64,000 bases of DNA from Fontibacter flavus (GTDB lineage: Bacteria > Bacteroidota > Bacteroidia > Cytophagales > Cyclobacteriaceae). This document shows positions 34,332-44,310 of the stretch, in pieces (position 1 is the stretch's first letter; every line of letters begins with the position of its first letter). The position numbers were made by a program, and so were the translations under genes. The stretch lies in NCBI RefSeq assembly GCF_042432905.1, contig NZ_JBHLWI010000007.1, positions 62,001 through 126,000 on the forward strand. The letters run 5' to 3'. Below the pieces are notes generated by a model. The model did no database searches. It worked only from the letters and a program-made list of their open reading frames with translations, and had not been told where the DNA came from.

Positions 34332-35762
34332 TTATTCCACTACGTGTATCTTCAGCATATTGGTGTGACCTTTTGCTTTCAAAGGCATACTTGCTGTATT
34401 GATGATAATATCACCTTCTTTTACAAATCCGTCTTTTTTCAACTGATCCTGAATATCCATGAAGGTAGCGTCTGTGGAGATATTACTTTCATAATGGTAT
34501 GACCTAACCCCCCAAACCAAACTCATTTGGGTCATTAATTTTCTGTTTCTAGTAAACAACAACAAATTGGCCAGCGGTCTGAAAGAAGCCAATCTCAAGG
34601 CAGTATTACCAGAAGAAGTAATTCCTACCAATGCTTTGGCTTTTACATTTCTGGAAAGCCTTGCCGCCATCAAAGTGAGGTTTTTACTGTAGAAATTGGC
34701 ATCATCTTCAGGTATCTTATACAAATGATGGAAAACATCATGGTTGTTTTCAATATAATTGATAATGCTGCTCATCGCCTTTACCGCATTAACTGGGAAC
34801 TGGCCTGATGCAGTTTCTGCAGATAACATTACCGCGTCAGCGCCATCAAGTACTGCGGTAGCGACGTCATTGGTCTCAGCACGTGTTGGTCGTGGATGAG
34901 TGGTCATACTCTCCAGCATTTGGGTTGCTATGATAACAGGCTTACAGGCCAATTTACATTTATTCACCATCTGCTTTTGCCAAAGCGGAACGGTTTCCAT
35001 AGGAACCTCAACCCCTAAATCACCTCTTGCCACCATGATGGCATCTGTCGCCTCTATGATGGCATCAATGTTCTTAAGTGCTTCAGGCTTTTCGATTTTG
35101 GCAACAATTTTACAGTCTTTGCCTGACTTTTTGATTCTTTCTCTGAGATCTTTGATATCATCGGCAGTACGCACAAACGACAAAGCAATCCAATCTACAT
35201 CCTGTTCTAAACCAAACTCAAGGTCTTTCAGGTCCTTTTCAGTTAAAGATGGTGCTGAAACTTTCGTATTGGGAAGATTGATACCTTTTCTTGACTTCAA
35301 TACTCCACCATGAATCACGACGCATCTGACATTTTTACCATCAGTATTATTTACTGCCAACTCAATATTTCCATCATCGATCAAAATCCTATCACCAGAC
35401 TTAACATCATTGGGAAGGTTTTTATATACTGTACTCACTAATTCAGCATTTCCGACAACCGGTTCATTTGTAATGGTGATTTTTTGACCTGGTTTGATCA
35501 TAACTCCACCATCTTCCATTTCTCCAACCCGGATTTTCGGACCCTGTAAATCTTGAAGGATTCCGATATTCCAACCATTGTCTTTGTTGATTTTTCGGAT
35601 CATTTGGATTACTTCGGCATGTCCTTCATGATTTCCATGCGAAAAATTTAATCTAAACACATTAGCCCCTGCATTTGCCAAACTTCTTAGAATGTCGATA
35701 TTGTTGGAAGCAGGTCCAATTGTGGCTAAAATTTTTGTCTTGTTGTAAAGTGCAATACTCAT
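34332..35762 (-). CDS. pyk: Pyruvate kinase
   Basis: 476 residues. Seen: TKILATIGPAS, NFSHG, the catalytic Lys motif IVAKIEKPEAL, MVARGDLGVEVP, the TRAE metal/substrate loop and the C-terminal allosteric domain. Last step of glycolysis. It lies 13 nt downstream of the IPExxxVDY-family gene, and their common promoter is at 36228-36256. Confidence 0.96.
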   Translation of the reverse strand: MSIALYNKTKILATIGPASNNIDILRSLANAGANVFRLNFSHGNHEGHAEVIQMIRKINKDNGWNIGILQDLQGPKIRVGEMEDGGVMIKPGQKITITNEPVVGNAELVSTVYKNLPNDVKSGDRILIDDGNIELAVNNTDGKNVRCVVIHGGVLKSRKGINLPNTKVSAPSLTEKDLKDLEFGLEQDVDWIALSFVRTADDIKDLRERIKKSGKDCKIVAKIEKPEALKNIDAIIEATDAIMVARGDLGVEVPMETVPLWQKQMVNKCKLACKPVIIATQMLESMTTHPRPTRAETNDVATAVLDGADAVMLSAETASGQFPVNAVKAMSSIINYIENNHDVFHHLYKIPEDDANFYSKNLTLMAARLSRNVKAKALVGITSSGNTALRLASFRPLANLLLFTRNRKLMTQMSLVWGVRSYHYESNISTDATFMDIQDQLKKDGFVKEGDIIINTASMPLKAKGHTNMLKIHVVE

Positions 35763-35775
35763 TGATTAATTGGGA

Positions 35776-36204
35776 TTAATAGGTTAGTAGATTATCTTTT
35801 GATTTCAGTTTATTCACATCAAGTTTAACTACATTTTGAATGTATCTTACCTGACTTAGCTGCTCAATATACGCATTAATATTCAATTCGAACGTGTGGT
35901 CCTGAACCAACAGAAAATAGTCCATAAACCTCAATTCGGGCACAAGATACAGTGCATTAACACCATCTGAAAAAGATCTGTTTTTGAGTAACTGAGTATA
36001 ACCATGATCTTTTTGATCCATATATTGGGATATTTTCAAGAGCGGCTGATTAACGAATTCCAATTCAAAGTCATTCGCTTTTATCAGGTGAATTCCTAAT
36101 GTATGATTGAGCAGCCAGGCCATTTTATAGTCCTTTACAGGAGCTACCAAACCCAGTAAATCAAAATCATATTGATGCTCAATTAATAGCCTTGTTTTCT
36201 TCAT
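35776..36204 (-). CDS. IPExxxVDY-family protein
   Basis: 142 residues, soluble. The family motif appears as VPELRFMDY (about 88-96). The family is known from Bacteroidota, often next to acpP or pyk as here, and its function is unestablished. First gene of the pyk operon, divergent from acpP. Confidence 0.75.
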   Translation of the reverse strand: MKKTRLLIEHQYDFDLLGLVAPVKDYKMAWLLNHTLGIHLIKANDFELEFVNQPLLKISQYMDQKDHGYTQLLKNRSFSDGVNALYLVPELRFMDYFLLVQDHTFELNINAYIEQLSQVRYIQNVVKLDVNKLKSKDNLLTY

Positions 36205-36227
36205 TAAGGTGATGAAGTAATAAAAAA

Positions 36228-36256
36228 CAAAGTTAGAAATATTCCTCCAAAGTCAA
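36228..36256 (-). promoter_or_regulatory. Promoter of the IPExxxVDY-pyk operon
   Basis: On the minus strand, -33 TTG at 36254-36256 and -7 TAACTTTG at 36228-36235, 18 bp apart and 24 bp before the start codon at 36204. Good fit to the Bacteroidota consensus. Confidence 0.65.
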
Positions 36257-36296
36257 CCCCCTATGAGAATTACTTGAATTTAGTTAAGACATTTTT

Positions 36297-36327
36297 TTGG
36301 CAATAAGGCATTAAATATATTTCTTTG
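36297..36327 (+). promoter_or_regulatory. Promoter of acpP (TTG ... TTTCTTTG)
   Basis: -33 TTG at 36297-36299 and a one-mismatch -7 box TTTCTTTG at 36320-36327, 20 bp apart, 31 bp before the acpP ATG. It probably drives acpP-fabF-rnc. Confidence 0.5.
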
Positions 36328-36357
36328 CGGAGTGTTTAAATTTAAACTGATCAAAAA

Positions 36358-36594
36358 ATGTCTGAAATTGCACAAAAAGTAAAAGCCATTATCGTTGATA
36401 AGTTGGGCGTTGAAGAATCTGAAGTTACTCCTGAGGCTAGCTTCACTAATGATCTTGGTGCTGACTCTCTGGATACAGTAGAGCTCATCATGGAATTCGA
36501 AAAAGAATTCAATATCTCTATTCCGGATGATCAAGCTGAGCAAATTGGCACTGTTGGTCAGGCTATCAGCTATCTGGAAGCAAACGTTAAATAA
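36358..36594 (+). CDS. acpP: Acyl carrier protein of fatty-acid synthesis
   Basis: 78 residues with the canonical site DLGADSLDTVELIMEFE; Ser37 carries phosphopantetheine. Followed 21 nt later by fabF, the usual acpP-fabF-rnc order. Confidence 0.97.
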   Translation: MSEIAQKVKAIIVDKLGVEESEVTPEASFTNDLGADSLDTVELIMEFEKEFNISIPDDQAEQIGTVGQAISYLEANVK

Positions 36595-36615
36595 ATAATC
36601 ACTTAAAATTCATTT

Positions 36616-37869
36616 ATGAATTTAAGAAGAGTTGTAGTAACAGGTTTAGGTGCCCTCACACCAATTGGTAATACCGTCGAAGATTTCTGGAATGGTCTTT
36701 CAAATGGTGTGAGCGGTGCTGCGCCTATTACTAGATTCGATGCTTCACTTTTCAAAACCCAATTTGCCTGTGAGGTAAAAGGTCTTGATATTGACCAGTT
36801 CATTGAAAGAAAAGAAGCCAGAAAAATGGACCTTTTCACACAAATGGGCTTGATAGCAGCCGATCAGGCTATAATAGACTCTGGTCTTGATCTTGAAAAA
36901 TCCAATCTAAATAGAATAGGCGTCATCATGGGTTCTGGAATTGGAGGTTTACGCTCTTTCCAGGACGAGGTTACCGAATTTGCAAAAGGTGACGGTACAC
37001 CAAGATTCAATCCTTTCTTTATTCCGAAAATGATCGCTGATATCTGTGCTGGATTTATTTCCATCAAGTACGGATTCAGAGGCCCAAATTTTGTAACAGT
37101 TTCTGCTTGTGCTTCTGGCACAAACGCTATTATTGATGCATTTAATTACATCAGATTAGGTAAAGCGGATGTTTTTGTAACAGGAGGAACAGAAGCGACG
37201 ATCACAGAATCGGGGGTTGGAGGGTTTAATGCCCTTAAAGCACTTTCTCAAAGAAATGATTCTCCCCAGACTGCTTCCAGGCCATTTGACAAAGACAGAG
37301 ATGGCTTTGTATTAGGAGAAGGGGCAGGCTGTCTCATATTAGAAGATTATGAGCATGCAAAAGCCAGGGGAGCCAAAATCTATGCAGAAATGGTAGGTGG
37401 TGGAATGTCCGCTGATGCTTACCATCTGACAGCTCCTCACCCTGACGGTGAAGGTGCCAAAAATGTAATGCTCAATGCTATTGAAGACGCTGGTATGAGT
37501 CCTGAAGATATTGACTATGTCAATGTTCACGGAACTTCCACCCCATTGGGCGATGTAAGCGAAATCAAAGCCATCCAGAAGGTATTTGGAGAGCACGCAT
37601 ACAATATGAATATCAGCAGTACCAAATCGATGACTGGACACCTTTTGGGCGCCGCAGGTGCCATAGAGGCTATAGCATCCATACTGGCTATTAACAATGG
37701 CTTAGTTCCTCCGACCATAAACCACTTTACTGACGACGAGGAATTTGATAGCAGATTAAACCTGACTTTCAATACTGCGCAAAAAAGAGAAATCAGGGCA
37801 GCATTAAGTAATACTTTTGGATTTGGCGGGCACAATGCCTCCGTCATTTTCAAAAAAATCAGCGACTGA
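36616..37869 (+). CDS. fabF: 3-oxoacyl-ACP synthase II
   Basis: 417 residues. Condensing enzyme extending acyl-ACP with malonyl-ACP. Active-site Cys165 in VSACASGTNA, His in VHGTSTPLGD, His in GHLLGAAGAIE, and the late SNTFGFGGHNA. Two bases separate it from rnc. Confidence 0.97.
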   Translation: MNLRRVVVTGLGALTPIGNTVEDFWNGLSNGVSGAAPITRFDASLFKTQFACEVKGLDIDQFIERKEARKMDLFTQMGLIAADQAIIDSGLDLEKSNLNRIGVIMGSGIGGLRSFQDEVTEFAKGDGTPRFNPFFIPKMIADICAGFISIKYGFRGPNFVTVSACASGTNAIIDAFNYIRLGKADVFVTGGTEATITESGVGGFNALKALSQRNDSPQTASRPFDKDRDGFVLGEGAGCLILEDYEHAKARGAKIYAEMVGGGMSADAYHLTAPHPDGEGAKNVMLNAIEDAGMSPEDIDYVNVHGTSTPLGDVSEIKAIQKVFGEHAYNMNISSTKSMTGHLLGAAGAIEAIASILAINNGLVPPTINHFTDDEEFDSRLNLTFNTAQKREIRAALSNTFGFGGHNASVIFKKISD

Positions 37870-37871
37870 AA

Positions 37872-38612
37872 TTGAAACTGTCCAGATTACTTAGATTACA
37901 GGCTGCGTTCTATAATCAACAAGAAAGAAGGCTTGCTGCCTCCATCAAACATATGGTGGGCAGCAAGCCTTTTAATTTATCCCTTTACAAACTGGCCATC
38001 AAACATTATTCGATGGCTGAAGAATCCATCAACGGCCTCAAGATTTCCAATGAAAGACTGGAATACTTGGGAGATGCCATTCTAGGCGCTGTGGTGGCTG
38101 AATTCCTTTTTATCAAATTCCCCTATAGAGATGAGGGTTTCTTGACTGAAACACGTTCCAGAATGGTGAATAGGGAAACGCTCAATCAGATAGCCGTCAA
38201 AATCGGACTTTCTAAAATCATCGAAAACGAATACAAGGGGAAAAACCTAAGTGCTCACAAATCCATATTTGGAGATACCTTAGAGGCGATGGTCGGTGCT
38301 GTTTATCTGGATAGAGGATATGAATTTTGTAAAAAATTCATTTTGAAGAGAATCATCATCCATTATGATGTTGATGGAATCATCACCACAACTTCCAACT
38401 TCAAAAGTAAAATCATTGAATGGTCTCAAAAAGAAAATAAAGAGGTTGACTTTAGGACTGTTTCAGTGACAGGCAACCAACGTTTCAAAGAATTCCATGT
38501 ACAGCTTTTTGTGGAAGGGGAACTACTTTCGGAGGGAAAAGGGCAGACTAAAAAGAAAGCTGAGCAGGAAGCCTCTAAAAATGCCTGTGAAAAACTTAAT
38601 ATAGCGGTTTAG
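37872..38612 (+). CDS. rnc: Ribonuclease III
   Basis: 246 residues. RNase III signature ERLEYLGDAILGAVVAE (about 61-77), the second acidic site in FGDTLEAMVGAVYLDRG and a C-terminal double-stranded-RNA-binding domain (GKGQTKKKAEQEASKNA). Processes rRNA and cleaves dsRNA. The start is TTG at 37872, 2 nt after the fabF stop. Confidence 0.94.
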   Translation: MKLSRLLRLQAAFYNQQERRLAASIKHMVGSKPFNLSLYKLAIKHYSMAEESINGLKISNERLEYLGDAILGAVVAEFLFIKFPYRDEGFLTETRSRMVNRETLNQIAVKIGLSKIIENEYKGKNLSAHKSIFGDTLEAMVGAVYLDRGYEFCKKFILKRIIIHYDVDGIITTTSNFKSKIIEWSQKENKEVDFRTVSVTGNQRFKEFHVQLFVEGELLSEGKGQTKKKAEQEASKNACEKLNIAV

Positions 38613-38657
38613 AACACTATCTTTGGGATTGGTGTTAAGTAGCTTTCGATTCCAACT

Positions 38658-40505
38658 ATGTCATTACTCAATATTGCCTGTGCTACAGTCAACCAAACTC
38701 CACTTGACTGGACAGGTAACTTCAACCGCATCGTTGATGCTATTAAAGATGCACAGCGTCAACAAGTAGAACTACTTTGTTTTCCTGAATTGGCCATTAC
38801 CGGATATGGCAGTGAGGATTTATACCTGAGTTATTGGTATCCCCAGAAAGCCATCAATCAGCTGGCAAATCTCCTCCCCTTTTGCAATGATATCACTGTT
38901 GCTGTCGGTGTACCGGTCAGGATACAGGAAAAAGTTTATAACTGCATGGCTGTGATTGAGGACCAAAAGCTAAAAGCCCTTGTAGCTAAGCAATTTATGG
39001 CCATTGACGGAGTCCATTATGAATTCAGATGGTTTACACCCTGGGAGCACGGCAAAGTAATTAGCTACTCTTTAGTGGATGAAGAAGTCCCTTTGGGGGA
39101 TATCATTTTTGAAAAGAATGGAGTAAAATATGGCTTTGAAATCTGTGAAGATGCCTGGCGTGGAAAAGACAGGCCAGGTTATAGACTTAAAGACCGAAAG
39201 GTAGATGTAATCTTCAATCCGAGTGCGAGCCATTTTGCTATGGGCAAAAGCATTCAGCGGGAGGAATTGATGAAAGAAAGCTCAAAGCTTTTCAATGCTA
39301 CCTACTTTTATGTCAATCTTTTGGGAAATGAAAGTGGAAAGATGATTTTCGACGGTGAAATATTGGTGGCACGGGAAGGGAAATTATTTTTGAAAAACCA
39401 ACTACTTTCTTTTGAGGATTATCAAGTTAAAGCTTTCTCTTTTGATAAGGATAAAGAAATAAAACCCGAAATAGACAGTCTTCATGAAAAAAACCAGGAA
39501 TTTGTCCAAGCTGCCTCTTTAGGACTTTTTGATTATTTCCGCAAAAGCAAAACAAAAGGTTTCGTACTTTCCCTGAGCGGAGGTGCCGATTCTTCCACTA
39601 TAGCCATTTTAGTAGCAGAAATGGTCAAAAGGGGTATCAAGGAATTAGGTAAAGAACGTTTCCTGATAAAACTTGGGATTGATTATACCACCAAAACCAA
39701 TCAGCCTGAAAGGGAAATTGTTGGGAAAATTTTCACTACAGCCTATCAGGCTTCCGAAAATTCATCTTTTAGCACCTTTCAAAGTGCCAAAGTACTTGCC
39801 GAAAGTATTGGCGCTGCATTTTTGAACTGGGAAATTTCTGACGAAGTCAAGTCCTATACAGAAAAAATTGAAAATGTTTTAGGTCGTAAATTAACCTGGA
39901 AGGAAGATGATTTGGCCCTTCAAAATATTCAGGCAAGGACTAGGTCTCCCATCATTTGGATGCTTGCCAATATCAAAAACGCATTATTGCTGAGCACATC
40001 AAACCGGAGCGAGGGAGATGTGGGTTATGCGACTATGGACGGTGACACCAGTGGTAGTATCTCGCCAATAGCTTCTGTGGACAAGCACTTTATCCGTCAG
40101 TGGCTTTTATGGGCTGAGAAGAATTTGGATTACCCGGGGTTAGCTAAGGTCAACAGTCTTTCCCCTACTGCAGAACTCCGGCCGACCGAAAACCTACAAA
40201 CGGACGAATCTGATTTGATGCCGTATTCCCTAATTGTGGAAATAGAGAAACTCGCCATAAGAGACAGAAGATCCCCCATTGATATTTACCTGATTTTAAA
40301 AGAAGAGATTGAAATTGAACCAGACCTTCTGAAAACATATGTAAAGAAATTCTTCAGATTGTGGTCGAGAAACCAATGGAAGCGGGAAAGACTAGCCCCT
40401 TCTTTTCATTTGGATGAGTTTAGCGTAGACCCAAAAAGCTGGTGTAGATTCCCAATTCTCTCAGGAGGGTTTGAAGAAGAGTTAAAAGAGTTGGATACTT
40501 ATTAA
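38658..40505 (+). CDS. nadE: Glutamine-dependent NAD+ synthetase
   Basis: 615 residues. N-terminal nitrilase-like glutaminase domain (Glu in CFPELAITGYGSEDLY, Cys in FEICEDAWRGKD) and C-terminal NAD synthetase with the pyrophosphatase loop SLSGGADSST and TSNRSEGDVGYATMDGDTSG. Amidates nicotinate adenine dinucleotide, the last step of NAD synthesis. 45 nt after rnc. Confidence 0.96.
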   Translation: MSLLNIACATVNQTPLDWTGNFNRIVDAIKDAQRQQVELLCFPELAITGYGSEDLYLSYWYPQKAINQLANLLPFCNDITVAVGVPVRIQEKVYNCMAVIEDQKLKALVAKQFMAIDGVHYEFRWFTPWEHGKVISYSLVDEEVPLGDIIFEKNGVKYGFEICEDAWRGKDRPGYRLKDRKVDVIFNPSASHFAMGKSIQREELMKESSKLFNATYFYVNLLGNESGKMIFDGEILVAREGKLFLKNQLLSFEDYQVKAFSFDKDKEIKPEIDSLHEKNQEFVQAASLGLFDYFRKSKTKGFVLSLSGGADSSTIAILVAEMVKRGIKELGKERFLIKLGIDYTTKTNQPEREIVGKIFTTAYQASENSSFSTFQSAKVLAESIGAAFLNWEISDEVKSYTEKIENVLGRKLTWKEDDLALQNIQARTRSPIIWMLANIKNALLLSTSNRSEGDVGYATMDGDTSGSISPIASVDKHFIRQWLLWAEKNLDYPGLAKVNSLSPTAELRPTENLQTDESDLMPYSLIVEIEKLAIRDRRSPIDIYLILKEEIEIEPDLLKTYVKKFFRLWSRNQWKRERLAPSFHLDEFSVDPKSWCRFPILSGGFEEELKELDTY

Positions 40506-40547
40506 AAAACGGTAATTTCACAATCTCCGAGAACAAATTTTAGAAAA

Positions 40548-41669
40548 ATGAACATAGAGTCAATTTTAAGTTATATCGTCTGGAGCCCAAATCCTTCGGT
40601 TTTTCCAGGTTTTGAAAGATTAAGATGGTACAGTTTACTATTTGCCTTGGGATTTATCATCTCACAGCAGATCATGTTTTACATTTATCGAAAAGAGGGA
40701 CAGGATGAAAGGTTGGTTGATAAATTGACTATTTACATGGTATTGTCCACTATCATTGGAGCCCGATTAGGCCATGTCCTTTTCTACGAACCTGAAAAAT
40801 ACCTCAGTAATCCCATTGATATTTTGAAAGTTTGGGAAGGTGGTCTTGCCAGTCATGGTGCCGCCATCGCTATCCTGTTTGCGCTTTATCTCTATGCGAG
40901 AAAAATACCTACGCAAAGTTACCTTTGGGTGGTAGACAGGATTGTAATTGTAGTCGCCATGACGGGTGCACTTATAAGAGTGGGCAACCTAATGAATTCA
41001 GAAATTGGCGGAAAACCGACTGAATCAGACAGTGGCTTTGTATTTGCCAGAGATGCGGAAGAAATATTAGAAACCTTGAGGATACCAGTTGCATCTGTAG
41101 ATGCTTACAAACCTCAAAACCGCGAGAACGAATTGACAGGAAATGGCATTGTTCCGGTAAATTTTGATATCAAAGTAGAAAAAGGAGGATACAGTGAGGC
41201 TGATTTAAAAACTGCCATAGAGACGGATGTCAAATACGTGCTGACAAGGTTTAGAAGTTCTCAAAAGTATTTGGCTGAAAGTCCTGAAACACCACTGAAT
41301 TTTGATTTATATGATAATGGAGATCACTATTTGGTAACAGTCTACACTTTTGGTGTAGCACGATATCCTACTCAGATTTACGAAGCTCTTTCCTATCTGA
41401 TAATCTTTATTTTCCTTTATTGGATATGGTTCAGGTATAAATCAAGATTACCTGATGGACTATTTCTTGGCTTATTCCTAGTCTCTGTATTTGGAATGAG
41501 ATTTGTCTGGGAATATCTCAAAGAAAATCAGGTTGAATTTGAAGAAGGGCTTACCCTCAATATGGGACAATCTTTAAGTATCCCTTTGGTTATAGGGGGT
41601 ATAGTTTTGATCATTTTAGCCTTAAAAAAGGGATTTAAACCTGCGGAAGATCATGGCACGGGATCGTGA
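40548..41669 (+). CDS. lgt: Prolipoprotein diacylglyceryl transferase, with long insert
   Basis: 373 residues, about 100 more than usual Lgt. Inner-membrane enzyme that adds diacylglycerol to the lipobox Cys. Seen: WYSLLFALGF, GARLGHVLFYEP, WEGGLASHGAA with the essential His, the Lgt signature GALIRVGNLMNSEIGGKPT (140-158) and the late RYPTQIYEA (272-280; most Lgt have RHPTQLYE). Between these last two a hydrophilic insert of about 105 residues should lie in the periplasm. Its 3' end overlaps the convergent yidD by 19 bp. Confidence 0.94.
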   Translation: MNIESILSYIVWSPNPSVFPGFERLRWYSLLFALGFIISQQIMFYIYRKEGQDERLVDKLTIYMVLSTIIGARLGHVLFYEPEKYLSNPIDILKVWEGGLASHGAAIAILFALYLYARKIPTQSYLWVVDRIVIVVAMTGALIRVGNLMNSEIGGKPTESDSGFVFARDAEEILETLRIPVASVDAYKPQNRENELTGNGIVPVNFDIKVEKGGYSEADLKTAIETDVKYVLTRFRSSQKYLAESPETPLNFDLYDNGDHYLVTVYTFGVARYPTQIYEALSYLIIFIFLYWIWFRYKSRLPDGLFLGLFLVSVFGMRFVWEYLKENQVEFEEGLTLNMGQSLSIPLVIGGIVLIILALKKGFKPAEDHGTGS

Positions 41670-41890
41670 CCATGACCTCCCCATGGGTGACAACTGGCAA
41701 TTCTTTTAATTCCTAACCAACCTCCTTTAAATACACCATGCTTAAGAATTGCCTCCTTGGTGTATTGACTGCAGGTAGGTGTATATCTGCAAGCTGAAGG
41801 AAATAAAGGAGATATTAAATACTGATAGACCAAAACGGGAAAAACCGCTATTTTACGAATGATTGTCTTCAATTTCCTGATCGTTTCCAT
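41651..41890 (-). CDS. yidD: Membrane protein insertion efficiency factor YidD
   Basis: 79 residues with the YidD pattern YQYLISPLFPSACRYTPTCSQYTKEAI and GGHGHDP. Membrane-associated helper of YidC-mediated insertion. Overlaps the end of lgt on the other strand by 19 bp; not next to rpmH or rnpA here. Confidence 0.94.
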   Translation of the reverse strand: METIRKLKTIIRKIAVFPVLVYQYLISPLFPSACRYTPTCSQYTKEAILKHGVFKGGWLGIKRIASCHPWGGHGHDPVP

Positions 41891-41946
41891 GATAAAGCCA
41901 AAAGGGCTGTAAAAGTTCCTTACTTAACACCCAATCAACAAAAGAC

Positions 41947-43398
41947 TTGAAAAGATTTTTTACATATTGCAACCTAAGCTACTTGCTATTCTGCGCAGTA
42001 TTACTCCCTTCCTTTGCTTTTCCCCAAGCAGTTGATAGTACTGAACAAAGGCTTTCAACAGTTCCCGACAAAGTTGTGATCAATAATATTTTTATTATCG
42101 GGAATGAAAAGACAAAGAAAAATATCATCATGAGAGAAATCGATCTTCAGGAAGGTATTTATTACGAATGGGAAGATCTAATTTCTATCATTGAAGCAGA
42201 CAAAAAGAAAATCTATAACCTGCAATTATTTAATTCGGTAGAAATAACCCCTTTATTGACAGGTACCGATCAGATCGAACTTTTGGTTTCCCTAACTGAA
42301 CGTTGGTATATCATACCTAACATCATTCTGAACCTCGCAGATAGAAACTTAGCCGAATGGTGGACCAATCAAAACAGAGACCTTTCCAGGGTAAATTATG
42401 GAGGAAGATTGGTACATAATAATGTAGGTGGTAGAAATGAAAAATTAAGAATTGGGGGACAATTAGGCTTTACCAAGGTATTTGAAGTACTCTACAGCAA
42501 ACCTTATATTGATAGAAAACAAAAGCACGGGCTTGCTGCCCAATTCACCTATTTTACCCAAAAAACTATCCCTGTTAAATCAGAATTCAACAGGCAGGTT
42601 TTTTACAGAAATGAAAATGAAGATGTGCTTAGAAAAAACACCGCTGCATTTTTAAGATATACTTTCAGGGGCAGTTATTATAATTTTCATTTCGTAACAG
42701 CAGGATATAACAAAACTTCTATCAATGAGGATGTTTTTACCCAAAACCCTGCTTATTTTCTTCATGGTACCAATAGTTTGGAGTATTTTCTTTTAGGATA
42801 TTCTTACCGGCATGACAACCGTGACAATATAGCTTATGCAACTGATGGACAACTGCTGAATCTGGGACTTACCCGCTATGGAATCTTAGGATCAGATGAC
42901 ATAAAGGATACTGAATTCACTTTAAATGCAAACAAATACTTTAGATTTAGTGATAATTTTCACTTTGTATCAGGTCTTTCTTTCAATACTTTTTTTGGGC
43001 AACGACAGCCTTTCAGTTTGGTACGTGGCATTGGTTACAATCCTAATTTCATACGAGGCTATGAATTGAATGTCATTGAAGGCCAACAAGTATTGGTACA
43101 TAAAAACAGCTTCAGATTTAAACTCTTTGATTGGGGAATAGATGTATCAGATTACATGCCCTTGGATGAATTTTCTTATTTGCCTTTCAAAGTTTACTTA
43201 AGCGCAAATTTTGACCATGGATATGTCAATGACAGAAACAAAATACCGGAAAACCTCAGGTTGACCAATCAATATTTATATGGGTATGGCCTGGGTCTTG
43301 ACCTGGTGAGCCTCTATGACATGGTATTTCGCTTCGAATATTCGATCAACAGTAAGAATGAAGGTGCTTTTTTTATCAATGTAAAAGCTCCTTTTTAA
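41947..43398 (+). CDS. BamA/TamA-like outer-membrane protein with one POTRA domain
   Basis: 483 residues. Signal peptide (about 1-27), a POTRA-like domain (VINNIFIIGNEKTKKNIIMREIDLQEG, about 44-110) and a C-terminal surface-antigen barrel with many aromatic residues ending in a typical final strand (GAFFINVKAPF). It is much shorter than BamA, so it is a TamA-like or D15 paralogue rather than the essential BamA. The start is TTG at 41947; the signal peptide supports it. The barrel contains FIRGY, near the conserved RGY loop motif of Omp85 proteins. Confidence 0.85.
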   Translation: MKRFFTYCNLSYLLFCAVLLPSFAFPQAVDSTEQRLSTVPDKVVINNIFIIGNEKTKKNIIMREIDLQEGIYYEWEDLISIIEADKKKIYNLQLFNSVEITPLLTGTDQIELLVSLTERWYIIPNIILNLADRNLAEWWTNQNRDLSRVNYGGRLVHNNVGGRNEKLRIGGQLGFTKVFEVLYSKPYIDRKQKHGLAAQFTYFTQKTIPVKSEFNRQVFYRNENEDVLRKNTAAFLRYTFRGSYYNFHFVTAGYNKTSINEDVFTQNPAYFLHGTNSLEYFLLGYSYRHDNRDNIAYATDGQLLNLGLTRYGILGSDDIKDTEFTLNANKYFRFSDNFHFVSGLSFNTFFGQRQPFSLVRGIGYNPNFIRGYELNVIEGQQVLVHKNSFRFKLFDWGIDVSDYMPLDEFSYLPFKVYLSANFDHGYVNDRNKIPENLRLTNQYLYGYGLGLDLVSLYDMVFRFEYSINSKNEGAFFINVKAPF

Positions 43399-43457
43399 GA
43401 CTTCCCAACTTATTCGTTTATTATCCGATTAAAATTTCTTCTGCTCTCAGCTTTGAG

Positions 43458-43472
43458 CTAATTTTAAATTAG
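43458..43472. promoter_or_regulatory. 15-bp palindrome before the PorV-like gene
   Basis: Perfect CTAATTT-T-AAATTAG palindrome, 16 bp before the ATG at 43489. It could be an operator or a small hairpin in the leader. The AT-only core makes chance occurrence likely. Confidence 0.3.
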
Positions 43473-43488
43473 GTTCAAGTATTTTTTT

Positions 43489-44310
43489 ATGCAGAAGGGT
43501 GTTTTCACATGTCTATTATTCTGGCATTTACAAATTTGTTTTGGTCAGATGGGGACTGAAACATTACCAAGAGGTGCCAGAAGTATTGGGCTTGGAAATG
43601 CACATGTCACCATGGGAGATGTTTGGAGTATATTCAACAATGTGGGGGGATTGAGTAGGGCGAAGAACTCCCAGGTGACATTTTCTTACGACCATAGACT
43701 TCAGCTTGATGAGTTAACCACCTTAGCTGCCGCTGCAGTGATTAAATCAAACCAATCAGCTATTGGAATCGGAGTTTCTTCATTTGGTTCTGAATATTTT
43801 TCACAGAACCAGATAGGCTTGGGGTTTTCAAACCAAATGGGAATTGCAAGTCTAGGTCTAAAAATCAATTATTTTCAGACAAGCATGGAAGGCTTTGGAA
43901 CAGGTAGATCAGCAATCATTGAATTCGGAGGAATTGCCGAACTTACCCCTCAATTATTCTTTGGTGCACATATCTATAATCCAACAAGAGCAAAGTATGG
44001 GAAGAATTCACATGATTACCTGCCTACAGTAGTTAAAGCTGGAGTATCATTCAGACCTTCCGAAAAAGTAATGTTAAATGTAGAGGCTGAAAAAGATATT
44101 TTGCTGGACCCTCTTTTGAAAATAGGACTAGAATATAACATACTGAACAAAGTTTGGGCAAGGAGCGGTCTCATTACATTTACAAATCATCTATTTTTTG
44201 GATTTGGTTTCCAAAGTAGAAAGTTTCACTTTGATTATGCCACTACACAGCATCCCCAACTAGGTTATACCCATCATTTTTCCTGCAACTTTCTTTTTGG
44301 TCAGCGATGA
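43489..44310 (+). CDS. PorV/FadL-like outer-membrane barrel protein
   Basis: 273 residues, N-terminal signal peptide, then repeated amphipathic strands with the start GTETLPRGARSIGLGNAHVTMGDVWSIFNNVGGL, as in PorV/PorQ-type barrel proteins of Bacteroidota (SAR.aaMG...a.....NPA pattern). PorV shuttles secreted proteins in type IX secretion; this protein lacks enough marks to say it does. Its last 4 bases overlap the next gene, so the two are made together. Confidence 0.7.
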   Translation: MQKGVFTCLLFWHLQICFGQMGTETLPRGARSIGLGNAHVTMGDVWSIFNNVGGLSRAKNSQVTFSYDHRLQLDELTTLAAAAVIKSNQSAIGIGVSSFGSEYFSQNQIGLGFSNQMGIASLGLKINYFQTSMEGFGTGRSAIIEFGGIAELTPQLFFGAHIYNPTRAKYGKNSHDYLPTVVKAGVSFRPSEKVMLNVEAEKDILLDPLLKIGLEYNILNKVWARSGLITFTNHLFFGFGFQSRKFHFDYATTQHPQLGYTHHFSCNFLFGQR

